Below, in pieces: positions 43,820 to 53,570 of a DNA stretch of 64,000 bases; the stretch's first letter is position 1; each line of letters begins with the position of its first letter. The stretch is taken from positions 61,282,623-61,346,622 of the forward strand of contig OX377201.1 of the NCBI GenBank assembly GCA_947396885.1. Reading direction: 5' to 3'. This DNA comes from Heligmosomoides polygyrus polygyrus. Lineage: Eukaryota > Nematoda > Chromadorea > Rhabditida > Heligmosomidae. The position numbers were made by a program, and so were the translations under genes. The notes below the pieces were generated by a model, which searched no databases, was not told the origin of the DNA, and worked only from the letters and a program-made list of their open reading frames with translations.

Positions 43820-44350
43820 ATGTTTATAACACTCGTGAAGGTCGTGGCACTGGTGTATCGATTGTCGTGTCATCCTCGCCTGGAAGGATGATTGAGTTCG
43901 TCCTGTACAAAGCTGGCTTCTTGACGACACTGGAAAGTATCGTCAAACCTTGATGCCGAGATTGATCAGCATCTGGTTTGGTGGTACTTTTCACCTTTAC
44001 TGACCATTCAGCGCTTGATGAATCTGGTTCCTGGTTGCTTCGAAAACACGAGTGAAGTGACATCCGGAATATCTCGGCGCATGTGATGAATCGCGATGTG
44101 AAGAACTGTAGCCTTCATATTAGACGTTTCCCATACTGCTATCGGCCTTACTGTTTCATGCACATTGTGTGTGTGCATCATTGGGGTTGGAGATTTTTTA
44201 CAAATATGTTATATCTTATTTTGCATATTCGAAGCATTGCTGGTGCATCACGAGGTGTACACAAGGAATATCTAGTGAAAAGAGCATACCGCAAAACTAA
44301 ATAAAAACGTTCATGTAGTGTCCCTCCATGGAAATTCGATACTAGTGTAA
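43820..44350. other. Unassigned sequence
   Basis: No gene or repeat partner recognised. Short open frames only (43824-44063 minus; 44083-44304 plus). Confidence 0.4.
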
Positions 44351-44425
44351 AAGTGCAGAAGTCCGGGACTCGAACTCTTGACGTCACCACATAAAGCAGT
44401 ACATCTACCACTACGCTACTCAGGC
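44351..44425 (-). repeat. tRNA-like sequence, minus strand
   Basis: On the minus strand it has an A-box-like TAGCGTAGTGGTAGA and a B-box-like AGTTCGAGTCCCG at roughly tRNA spacing. The T stem does not pair well and the acceptor is not convincing, so this is more likely a tRNA pseudogene or SINE head than a working tRNA. Confidence 0.4.
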
Positions 44426-44988
44426 CATATAGCTAGCTCTTTGCACCTCCCTCGTATGCGTGATCGGGCGAGTGTTCATAATTACAAACGTTCGGTGCAT
44501 TCTACTCCTTTTCTCAAGGATTCGACAAAAAACAAAACATGCTTTGTTCATATAATATTTGGATGATAGAGACTATCTTTACAGTATTCGTCTTGTCGCT
44601 CCGGCGTACCATTAAGGCAGTTCCCCTGTTGGTTTCATTTGTTGGTAGAACTTATAATAAAAAGACGATGCCTTCTCCGTAAGTTGCAGCTTGGCCACCT
44701 AGAAGTTTCATTTAAAACACCTGATTGATGTGATATATTGTTTGGAGCGCCCATCCAGGTCAAGTGTGGGGTTCACGACCCTCCTCCCTCCCCCTCCGAA
44801 GGGAAATTCGTACAACCTCCTCCCTTTCTCTTCCACTGTTTTATTCCTTATATTTATTGATTTCTTTAGGGTTTTATGTGCATTTTGAACCCTTTAATAG
44901 GTTCCACTTTTCAGGGGCGGCTTCAACAAAATAGAACAATGAAAAGAGGTCACTGAACTATACATGCCTTGACAGCTTATATGGTAAG
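44426..44988. other. Unassigned sequence
   Basis: Nothing recognised. The right edge holds the left target duplication of the RTE-B element (44989-45000). Confidence 0.4.
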
Positions 44989-45300
44989 AAAGCATATTTA
45001 GGTGGCGATGTCCGTTCCTCCACGTGGTGTCACTGGAAACTGCTCGCTCTGCAAGCTAAGCTAAGAACGGACACTCGAATGCGGCGACAAGTCGGCCTAC
45101 GAAGACCCATGTCACATCACATGGTTAATGACGTTACATGAGTATCGAGATAGTGCTACAGCGTCCGCGGGGGCCGACGCGCACTCGCAGAGGTCGGCGA
45201 GTGTGAGAAGTATGCGAGAGTCCCTGACGGCTTCGGGGAGAGGGGAACTGAGCTAGTTCGAAAGTCCTGCAAAAAAAAAACGTAAGCAGAACCCGCGTGG

Positions 45301-47790
45301 CAACGCTGAATGTGGGTACGTTGAAGGGCGGTTCGTGCGGTTGGTTGAAACACTGAAGCGTGGAAGAGTTGATTTCTGTGCGGTGCAGGAGACAAGGTGG
45401 TCCTGCCGCAAGTCAAGGAACATAGGACGAGGCTTCAAGGCCGTTCTATGTGGAAGTCCCAGGACCACCAGTGGAGTTGGAGTCATTGTTTCTAAACGAT
45501 TTCGGGACTCGATTGTAAGCGTCGAACGCTTTGACGATCGATTGATGAAGATCGTTGTCGCCGCTAAGGAGCGACTCTTCCACTTCTTCTCTGCGTATGC
45601 TCCGCAGACCGGCTGCTCCGATCAAGCCATGTTGGGGCCTGCCTGATGAGAAGGCAGGAGAGGTGCCGTCGAAGGATGTTATCATAGTCACTGGTGACCT
45701 TTATGGGCATGACGGCGCGACGAAAGACGGATACAGCTGTCATGGTGGATTCGGTTACGGGTCGCGTAACGCCGATGGTGAGCGTATCTTTGAATATGAG
45801 GAATCCCATAACCTTGCCATAGTGAACACCGTATTTCGTAAACGCGACTCCCACCTCATCCCATACTATAGTGGGAGTTCCAAGTCTCAGACAGATTTCG
45901 TCCTTGTGAAGGATCGCGACTGAAGTCTTGTCACAGATGCAAAGGTTGCATGAATGTGCGGTATGAGACGGTCGCCCTATAGCGCTGATCTGCACCCTAA
46001 AGATCGCCCCTCCAAGGCAGAAGCAGTGAAAGCAAAGTTGAAGAGAAGAAGTCGCTCTATCACGTGTTTCTCAGCGACAAGGCAGCTGATAACTGGCGAA
46101 AGTACCAAGAAGCGAGAAAAGCTGCAAAGAAGGCCATGGCTGTTGCAAAAGCCACTCATTATGGAGAGTCAACGAGAAGCTCGAATCGCATGATGGTGAG
46201 CGGTATTTGTACCGACTTGCTAAGACCCGACATCGCCAAACCAAAGATTGGAAAGTTTTTTTGGCATCAGTGATGAGAATGGCCATCTTCTGACAGACCG
46301 CAAAAAAGCGCTGAAGCGATGGCGTGATTACATTGAGGAAGGTTCCACTATGGGATTTCCCCACCCAGCCATCCCTTCTGTGGCTTCTGTTCACGGTCCC
46401 GTTCACAAAATTACCGCGAAGGAGACAGAAGCGGCTCTGAAGAAGATGAGGTCAGGCAAAGCGACTGGTCCCGAGGACGTGGCAGCTGATCTATGGAAGT
46501 CAAAGTTTTGATACCCTGCTGAGTGGTTGGCGAAGTTCTTTAACCAGGTTGTGGGAAGAAGAAGGTGCCTGATTGTTGGCGCCCAAGCAAGAAGATTCCG
46601 ATTTGGAAGAAGAAGGGCAGTCCTGCAGACTGCTCCAATTACCGTCCGATTCCCTTGCGAACTGTCGATGGACGAATTCGTGACATCGTCCAGCTTTCCA
46701 GCATTCAGTGCGGCTTCGTAGTTAGCTGTAGCACCATTCATGCTATACACGCCGCCCGCCTCCTAATAGAGAAGCACCGCGAGAAACAGAAGCCAGTGCA
46801 TATCGCCTTCCTCGACTTGGAGAAGGCCTTTGACCGCGTACCGCGTGAAGTGATATGGTACGCCCTGCGACAACATGGAGTTCCTGAAGAGCTCATAGAG
46901 TGGGTGCGAACTCTCTATTCTTGTCCAAAGAGTCGAGTTCAAGCTGCAGCTAGAACCCCGATGGAGTTGCCCGTCTCTGTCGGAGTTCTGCGATTTCCCC
47001 ACTCGTCTTTGTTGTCGTGATGGACGCCATTACACGTGATCTTCAAAAGTGAGTCCCCTGGAGTTTGCTTTATGCTGTTGACGTAATGATCGCTAGCGAA
47101 GGTAAAGGTGAACTCGAGCGAGAAGTGCAGGATTGGTACGATCGTTTGGAGCGGTTTGGACTCAAATCGAACGTTAAAAAACCGAGTATGTATAACACCG
47201 GACGTGAACGAGTTCAGCTCCATCAAGATTAACGGCATCGAGCTCCCATGCACTTCGGTTCTTACGTACCTGGGACCAGCAGTAGAATCCGATGAGTGCA
47301 GCTCACGCGTGAGTGCAGCTTGGTCCAAGTGACTTGACTGATTGACTGGCGTCGATAGGAAGATACCAGAGCACCGGAAGTCGAAGATCTACAGGGCAGT
47401 CGTGCGGCCAGTGGCGGTGTACGGCGCTGAGTGTTGGCCTTCAACCAAAGAAGTTGAAAAGCGCCTCAGCGTCATGGATACGAAGATGCTGCGTTGGACG
47501 GCTGGAGTCACGCGCATGGGCATGGACCGCATCCGACGATGGCAGAAGTTGGGTGTCGCGCCGATAGCTGGCAAGATGCGCAAAGTCCGCCTGCGATGGT
47601 GGAGCACGTTCTGCGTGGAAAGGAAGACAGCGTCCGTAGAATAGGCCTTAACTTCTAAGTGTATGGAAAACGGCCTAGAGGGCGTCCGAAGCAGCACTGG
47701 GCTGATGCTTTATACAAGGACTTTAAAGTAGCTGGTATCCACCCTGATCTAGCACGGGATCGGGCAAAATGACGAAATGGCACCGGATCC
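45301..47790 (+). pseudogene. RTE-B endonuclease-reverse transcriptase, broken
   Basis: Endonuclease: LKRGRVDFCAVQETRWSCRK (QET catalytic site), SGVGVIVSKRFRDSIVSVER, FHFFSAYAPQTGCSDQAM, then VIIVTGDLYGHDG in the next frame (GDLYG replaces the usual GDFN-type motif). Linker 46064-46511. RT: PVHIAFLDLEKAFDRVPREV within 46565-47020. The catalytic motif at 47071-47085 reads Y-A-V-D-V, so one aspartate of YADD is lost. C-terminal part 47342-47644 has VAVYGAECWPSTKEVEKRL and KMLRWTAGVTRMG. Several frameshifts and stops. Nonfunctional despite near full length. Confidence 0.82.
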
Positions 47791-47810
47791 TGCCATGGAG
47801 CGAGACAGAC

Positions 47811-47873
47811 GTTGAAGAAGAAGAAGAAGAACAAGAACAAGAAGAACAAGAAGAACAAGAAGAAGAAGAAGGG
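47811..47873 (+). repeat. RTE-B 3' tail, (GAA/GAACAA)n
   Basis: A pure A/G/C-poor array of gaagaa and gaacaa units at the 3' end of RTE-B. The frame through it encodes only lysine and asparagine and is not a gene. Confidence 0.85.
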
Positions 47874-48039
47874 AAAAAGCATGTTTACTCTATATTTTGA
47901 TTTTTGCCAAGAGAGATTTTCCATTTTCGGAAAACAGGCCAAGATATTATCATTTTTGTGGAGTAACTGTACTGAATCGTTCACCATCATCATCGGAGTG
48001 ATTCCCAAAATTGTTGCTCACTCATCGAAAATTGGAAAA

Positions 48040-48480
48040 AAAACATGCTTTCTTACCATATAAGAACGGATTTTTAAAAAAGAGGTCTTCATGCGCGGCA
48101 GGGGTTCCATTTCTGGTCGATTTCTGCCGAAAATCTTTTCCTCTATTTTTCGACGAGCGAGCAGGATTTTTGAGTTTCGAAAAATTTGTCGAATTATGTA
48201 TATTTTTGTGAGATCACTCCGATGACGACGGTGAAGGCCCGATCCGAGGTTCAGCTCGCGACTTCACAAAATTGATAATATCTCGGCCTGTTTTCAGGAA
48301 ATCGCAAATACAGCTCGGAAATCAAAAAACAGAGCAAATATGCTTGTTTTACCACATAAGAACCGATTTCCAAAGAAGGGGTGTTCATGTGCGGCGGGGG
48401 AATTCGATTTTTTGGCACGTATTTTTGCGAAATGTTTCAGAAATTGGGCCCCTCCCGCCGAGCATGAACATTCTTCTTTT
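48040..48480. repeat. Two degenerate ~295-bp tandem units
   Basis: The order atgctttcttaccatataag ... cgcggcaggggttcc ... tgccgaaaatcttt (from 48043) is repeated as atgcttgttttaccacataa ... cgg cggggga ... tgcgaaatgtttc (from 48338). Substantially diverged. An earlier partial unit may start near 47878. Confidence 0.6.
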
Positions 48481-48854
48481 AGGAATCATTTCTTGCACAG
48501 TGGGAAAGCGCTTTTTTCTAGGTTTTGAAAGTCTAGAGAAATTTCCAAAATTCGAAAAACTTACCGAGTCATGAACCTCTCCGTGAACGTTCAATTTTAT
48601 GCTCCGACGACGTTGGTGCAAAGCCGACCAGAGAACGATTCAACCTGCTCGAGCCAGAAAATAATGGTTTTTTCCCAGTGAATTAATCAGGACTTCAAGG
48701 TTTTTGTGGCTGTATTTGATTCGTATGGGTGGTTTGCTTCACCTGAAAAATTTTTTTTTTTCATGAATAACAGGATTTTTGTATGCGATCCATCCTAATC
48801 ACATCTTCATCGCAAAGAAGAAGCTTAGTTTTTTACTGTATATTAAGCACAGCT

Positions 48855-49440
48855 AAAAATTTCATATGGTACAATTCCACTCTCTTTCGTCCTGTCCTTC
48901 AGAAGGCAGAATTTTTTTTCAGCAAGGTGTCCATCCGTCTTTCAGTTGCGATCGATCATGTCAGAGAACGCAGTAGCCGCAACTTGCCGCAACTTTTGAG
49001 GCCCCTGGAAAATTCACAAAGCTTTAATCAATGTGTTTTCTATGCTTTAAAAAACAGATTCTCAAAGTATCATCTTTCATTGTGATTTGGGTCGATATTT
49101 TTTTCGGCAAATGACGTCAAATCAAGACCTCTGATCACATAGAAGATCGTTTCAGAAAACAGTTTTATCACTGTATGTCAAACGGGCTTAAAATTTTATA
49201 GGGTACGATTCCACTTTCTGATGCTGTTTCCTGCAGAGGAGAAAAAAATTTTCGAGCAATTCCGTCCTTCGGTTGCCATTCCGTCATCGATTCGAAGAGC
49301 GCTTCAAAAATATTGTAGGGAAAGCAATTGGGTCGTCTCCCCAAAAATTAACACTTGAAGTTTTATAGAGTGCAATTCTGGAAGTAGATGTCGTTCCCTC
49401 AGGCAGAAAACTGCAGTGTCCATGACGTCCTGGAAAAATC
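48855..49440. repeat. Three degenerate repeat units
   Basis: The sequence 'ggtacaattccact...tcctgtccttcagaagg...aattttttttcagc' (48868) recurs as 'gggtacgattccactttctg...tcctgcagaggag...aaaattttcgagc' (49200) and more distantly as 'gagtgcaattctggaagtag...tccctcaggcag' (49366). Non-coding appearance. Confidence 0.5.
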
Positions 49441-50028
49441 CTATCTGAAAAAATGAAAACCTCTCATTGACGAGAGTACGACCCTCCTTTCCAGACGACG
49501 CTACAGTACGCCCCCCCCCTGCCTTCGATTCCCGAACCTCAAGCTTGACCCTGCGCGCATCTCGAGGAGATGCTAACTAGGATTACAAACTCGGCCGCGA
49601 GTGTGGTCGCGCTGCGGCTGTAAACGCGTAGCTGCCTCCATTAGTCCAATGACGAAACATTACAGATTTTTTCCTGGTCGCAGTAGTTGACTGTTAGTTA
49701 AACCCCCTGTTCTAGCGGTTCCAGGTAAAATGTGCGCGAAGGCATAACACGAAAAAGACGCAAAAGCGCCTTTGCAGACAATTATTAGATTCAGTTCCAA
49801 CGCGAAGCAAGTTGACGATGGCACTATCTAACCCTCTACATACAGTAGCTGTCTTCGTGCAAGTCCAGGAAGGGTGTTCCTTGCTCATTTCCCTTAGGAA
49901 CCAGAAAATTTGCCGAAATTCTTTTCTTTATATTGATACTGTATAGAATGGATGCATATGCATTATGCATTTGCACTGAAAGAGGATATCTCAGCGGGTT
50001 TTGGCAAATATAGTGCTACCTGATGTAC
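49441..50028. other. Unassigned sequence
   Basis: Includes a run of ten or so C near 49510. No gene recognised. Confidence 0.4.
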
Positions 50029-50100
50029 CAGGCTGTCCAATAATTCTTGTCCGAAAATTTCACCAGTTTTGATTTTTTTCGACTTTATTGAAAAACAAGT

Positions 50101-50765
50101 CTAATCAACAATATAATCACCACAGTTATCCACAACAGTGGCCCATCGATTGGGCAGGTCGCCGATGCCCTTCGCCCAGAACTCCGGGGGCTGCGACTCG
50201 AAGAAGTCCGCGATGTCGGATTTGAGGTTGTCGTAGTTGGTGAATTTTCTTGCGGAAAAATGGTGCTTCAGCGGGCGGAACAAGTGGTAGTCGGAGGGGG
50301 CGAGGTCCGGGGAATACGGCGGATGGGCAACCGTCTCCCAGCCGAGCTTCGCCAGCTTCTGCTGGGTCTCCTTCGCCACGTGGGGGCGCGCGTTGTCGTG
50401 CAGCGGGTGGACCGAGGCCCGTCGGGGACGCTTTCTCGGATGGCGGCGGCTAGTTTCTCGAGCTGATCGGTGTAGATGGAGGCGGTGACCGTCCTGCCTT
50501 GCGGGGGCAGCTCGAAGTACAGCATGCCCTTGGCGTCCCACCAGCAGCAGAGCATGATCTTCAGCGGGTGCAGATCGGCTTTCGGCGTCGTCGGCGACTC
50601 TTCTCGGCGCGGGATCCAGACGGCACGGCGAGCGACGTTGTCGTAGACGACCCAGCTCTCATCCCCAGTGACCAGGTCCTCGAGAAACTCCTTGCGATGC
50701 GCATGACACTCGTAGTACACGAACGTACGAATTCGACCTTGGTCCACTTTAGCTTGTACTGGTAG
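50101..50765 (-). pseudogene. Bandit-like mariner transposase, N-terminus deleted
   Basis: The remaining gene encodes the catalytic core. First frame: FLEDLVTGDESWVVYDN with the first D, then ESPTTPKADLHPLKIMLCCW. A one-base deletion at about 50435 shifts to the second frame: VHPLHDNARPHVAKETQQKL with the second D and PPYSPDLAPSDYHLF with the third D. The C-terminus is complete (FWAKGIGDLPNRWATVVDN). The helix-turn-helix DNA-binding part is missing, so the protein could not bind its ends. Similarity to the hookworm mariner 'bandit' is from general family knowledge. Confidence 0.85.
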
Positions 50766-50809
50766 CTAGATGCGGCGACTGCGCTTTACATACCCTTGGC
50801 GTGGAACTC

Positions 50810-50832
50810 TGGAGAACCTTCTAGAAGGTTTT
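50810..50832. promoter_or_regulatory. Heat-shock-element-like palindrome
   Basis: gGAAccTTCtaGAAgg-type sequence (…GAGAACCTTCTAGAAGGTT…) gives three alternating nGAAn units. It lies upstream of the transposase relic in the element's 5' region. Whether heat-shock factor uses it is unknown. Confidence 0.35.
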
Positions 50833-50913
50833 TTACACTTGCCTGATATTATAACACTTCTAAGGAAAATTATAGAATTTTGAAAATTTTCAGACAGCAA
50901 TTATTGGACAGCC

Positions 50914-51601
50914 TAGTAGAAGAGAGACAGGGTGGACCACCTCTCGACGCTTGCACCGTACCCAGATATGCAACTAGAGATGAAAAATGGTGTTCGTCTG
51001 TAAATGTGTCAACATGAAGCACCGTAAAGCATTGGTCAGCAAGCGACACGCAAAGAGAACAAGGTGCCGGAAGTGCCAACCTTGTCGACCTGACATTTTG
51101 ATGACCTGAAAATTTTGTGTACCATTCTGAAAATTCTGAAAATATAAAATAAAATACCATTTTGAAAATTGGCGAAAATTCAAATCACCAAAGAACAAAT
51201 CATATACTCTGGTGGAAGAGGACATCCACTTTCGAGTGTCGTATACATAAAACTGAGAAAGACAGACTGAACTGGGAGGAGTTGTTGGTAAAGGCGATTT
51301 TTCCCTTTTGGCATTTTGTTGACATTCGACAGAAATCAGCATGAGCCAATAAAAGCGACACAAATTCCTATAGAGCAAAACATTCTCTTCCGAACTACAT
51401 ATAATACCGAGCAAAAAAATCCTACCACAGAGCAAGAGCTGTCGGTAGAAATAAATCTTCTCCTTAGGACGCCCCAATTTGGTGACCTTTATTGATTTTT
51501 ATCAATAAAGGACAAATGTGCAAAAAGTTCCAACACGTATTCTTGTAGTACAAAGCATTTTCTTACAAATGCTATAAAAAGCTGCGCAAAAGATTTCAAG
51601 C
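50914..51601. other. Unassigned sequence
   Basis: A minus-strand frame at 50974-51477 (167 codons) is the longest here but has no recognised motif. Repeated gaaaattc-type phrases near 51118-51180. Nothing assigned. Confidence 0.35.
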
Positions 51602-52475
51602 CTAGACATTCAACGATGCTACGCGGGTTTTGCCTGCGTTACGGGACTTTCGGGCCAGCTCAGTTGGACCTCGATGCCGTCCTCGCAACAGGGACCATCG
51701 TACACTTTTCACACCCGACGAGCTTTGCGAGTGCACGTCGGCTTCCGCGGACGCCGTAGCATTATCTCGGAAGCTCTTAAACGTCGTCATGTGATATGAT
51801 GACGCTTAAGAGCTATGTGACATTTTTATTTTTTTATTTCTTACATGGCTAAAATCCATGTGAAGAACAATATAATTAAAAACTGTGGAATGGCATCCAC
51901 ATGACATTGGCTAACGATCCAGACCAACGTGTAATAGAATGATTAGAAAGTACATGCGATCAAAAAAAAACATCCAGAGAAAAGGAGAACAAACCAGAGG
52001 GGTTCTTCCACAAGATCTCGTTATGTCCTAGAATTATTTATGAATCGAATTGCATTCGTAATAAATGGCTTCAGCTTGTACGGAATAACTGAGTTTTTGA
52101 TAAGCTTCATATAATCGGAACCTGCACTATTAACAAAAAAAATATTTCGAGTGGAAGATTTTGCAGTACTTAGTGAAAGTTTCTCTCCTCCACCTCGGGG
52201 TTTAGACGGTCTCACCATGAAGAAATCACGTTTATCAAGTCCACAGAAACCATGGAGAATTTTGTGTACCATTACGAGGTCGCGTATACTTCGTCTGAAT
52301 GAAAGCGTGTGACATGTGCTATGTGACGACATATTATGTGACACAGAACGTTAGTAGGCCGGCCCGTCACTAGGGCCCGTCGCTTGCCTTCGATTGTCCG
52401 TGTTTTGCTCGGTTCGCAAAAGCAAGCAGTTCTCAGTGGCACCACGTGGAGGAACGGGCATCTCCACCAAGAAGG
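51602..52475 (-). mobile_element. RTE-B LINE 5' fragment, split by a LINE insertion
   Basis: Minus-strand sequence 52475-52318 matches the RTE-B 5' leader (gatgcccgttcctccacgtg) and continues at 51821-51602 with DNATASAEADVHSQSSS and GPTELARKSRNAGKTRVASL, matching the leader of the copy at 45001. The break between them is exactly the inserted segment 51822-52317. The fragment ends at the start of the endonuclease. Confidence 0.75.
51822..52317 (-). mobile_element. 5'-truncated LINE 3' end with 10-bp TSD
   Basis: gctatgtgac occurs at 51812-51821 and 52318-52327, bracketing 496 bp. On the minus strand the insert encodes RDLVMVHKILHGFCGLDKRD and FFMVRPSKPRGGGEKLSLST, the C-terminal region common in CR1/Jockey-type RT proteins, and ends in an A-rich tail (ataaaaaaataaaaat). 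A typical truncated LINE insertion. Confidence 0.75.
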
Positions 52476-52494
52476 AGAAGGACGTACAGCTGAA

Positions 52495-53010
52495 ATTATA
52501 GGCTCTGAGAATAATAACGTATACAAAGCATCAAGGTCGTGAGTAGTGTGTTACACCAACTGCTTTAGGTTCAGTAATATGACAAAGTTCAGAAACTCAG
52601 GTGATGAGCCGGTTGAAATGCTTCCTCTATTACCCATGCAGCTCCATTCGACTATTGAAAAGTTAAGATCGCCCATTAGAAGGATCTGGTCATTCTAGTC
52701 ATAACAGAGATTATTGAGGAAATCTGCGAACTCGGTGAGGCCTTAGCTGAACATATGGACTGCGATAGCATATTAGAAACGAAATATTTCCAAGCTTTGA
52801 TTTGCCCTGCAAGGCTAACAACTGTATTTCACAGCGAAAATCTGTTTCTGCTATAAGCCTGTGGTGGATCTCCTTGTGAATAAGTGCCAGCACTCCACCA
52901 CCTACTCGCACATCCCCGCGGTCACAGCGACAGAGGGCGTACTTTAAACCATAACTTAAAAGAGCATCCTGGATTTTATCTGGTTTGGACCAGCTTTCTC
53001 ATATGAAGAC
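52495..53010 (-). pseudogene. Non-LTR endonuclease fragment, minus strand
   Basis: Minus-strand frames give KIQDALLSYGLKYALCRCDR, then RVGGGVLALIHKEIHHRLIA (52711-52911), NISFLICYRSP and, after a frame change, EFADFLNNLCYD and ILLMGDLNFSIVEWSC. The order RGGGV, YRSP and GD(L/F)N is that of CR1/Jockey-type endonucleases. Stops and at least one frameshift. It abuts the RTE-B leader at about 52480. Confidence 0.65.
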
Positions 53011-53401
53011 ACCACTTGACAAACCGATCGGTTCTCATTACGTGCGCTTGCGCAAGTACAAATCACTACCTTCTCCTGTAATAAACTCGTCCGAAAAATA
53101 CTCCAGTTTGAGTCTGCGGATTCCCGCAGCGCCTCTTTTATCATGTTTACGTGATTTGGTTGGTTCGTTTTTTTGCATTCAATGCGTTTTGGTGCTCTTT
53201 CTCCTTTATGCACATGGGTAGTCATGTAATGAACATCAACAGCTGCAGCAAGTGTCAAGATATATGTGTTGTTCGTATGCATGGACCGCAGGATGGAAAC
53301 GACTATGCTAAGAGGCGACAAGTGCATGCGCTTTCAATGTTGTTCTTATTGATTTTACCTTATTGGCGTTGTGAACTACGTGATTGAAGACTATATCTAC
53401 T
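53011..53401. other. Unassigned sequence
   Basis: May include upstream remnants of the neighbouring LINE fragment; nothing specific recognised. Confidence 0.35.
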
Positions 53402-53570
53402 GTGAGCGCGTGTAGCACAGTCGGAGGAGGTACCACGCCCAGGCCAACCAAGCCATCACCCCTCCGCGGTCGGTGAATTGGTACCAACCTTGTCCGGGAA
53501 CGATAAAGCGCTGACTTGATCATCGGCTGGCCGCCGCAAATCATTGTATGGCTAAATACGCATTGTCATG
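53402..53570 (+). repeat. tRNA-derived SINE, family T2, copy b
   Basis: Starts gagcgcgtgtagcacagtcg (A-box TAGCACAGTCGG), continues cacgcccaggccaaccaagc, gtgaattggtacca, catcggctggccgccgcaaa and tacgcattg. Matches the minus strand of 59901-60098 in the same order, lacking about 40 bp around the B-box. Confidence 0.65.

Larger units (their letters stand above)
45001..47875 (+). mobile_element. RTE-B LINE, near full-length with imperfect TSD
   Basis: Flanked by aaagcatattta (44989-45000) and aaagcatgttta (47876-47887), a 12-bp duplication with one difference. The 2.9-kb body has a 5' leader, endonuclease, linker, RT and a 3' tail of GAA/GAACAA repeats (47811-47873), which is a typical RTE-style tandem tail. 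It is the reference copy for the RTE-B pieces at 17833, 24435, 29545, 30089, 37335 and 51602. Confidence 0.82.
50031..50913 (-). mobile_element. Bandit-like mariner with internal deletion
   Basis: Terminal inverted repeats start GGCTGTCCAATAATT(C/G)(T)TGTC and match for about 30 bases. TA follows the right end (50914-50915); the left flank is CA, a decayed TA. At 883 bp it lacks about 400 bp of the usual mariner, corresponding to the transposase N-terminus. Sequence is GC-rich compared with its surroundings, unlike the other mariners here. Confidence 0.85.

Noticed and set aside
47812..48063. Lysine/asparagine-rich open frame
   Set aside because: It begins in the GAA/GAACAA tail of RTE-B and is simple repeat, not a gene.
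50974..51477. 167-codon minus-strand open frame as a host gene
   Set aside because: Composition is ordinary but no domain, splice pattern or family was recognised; insufficient to call.
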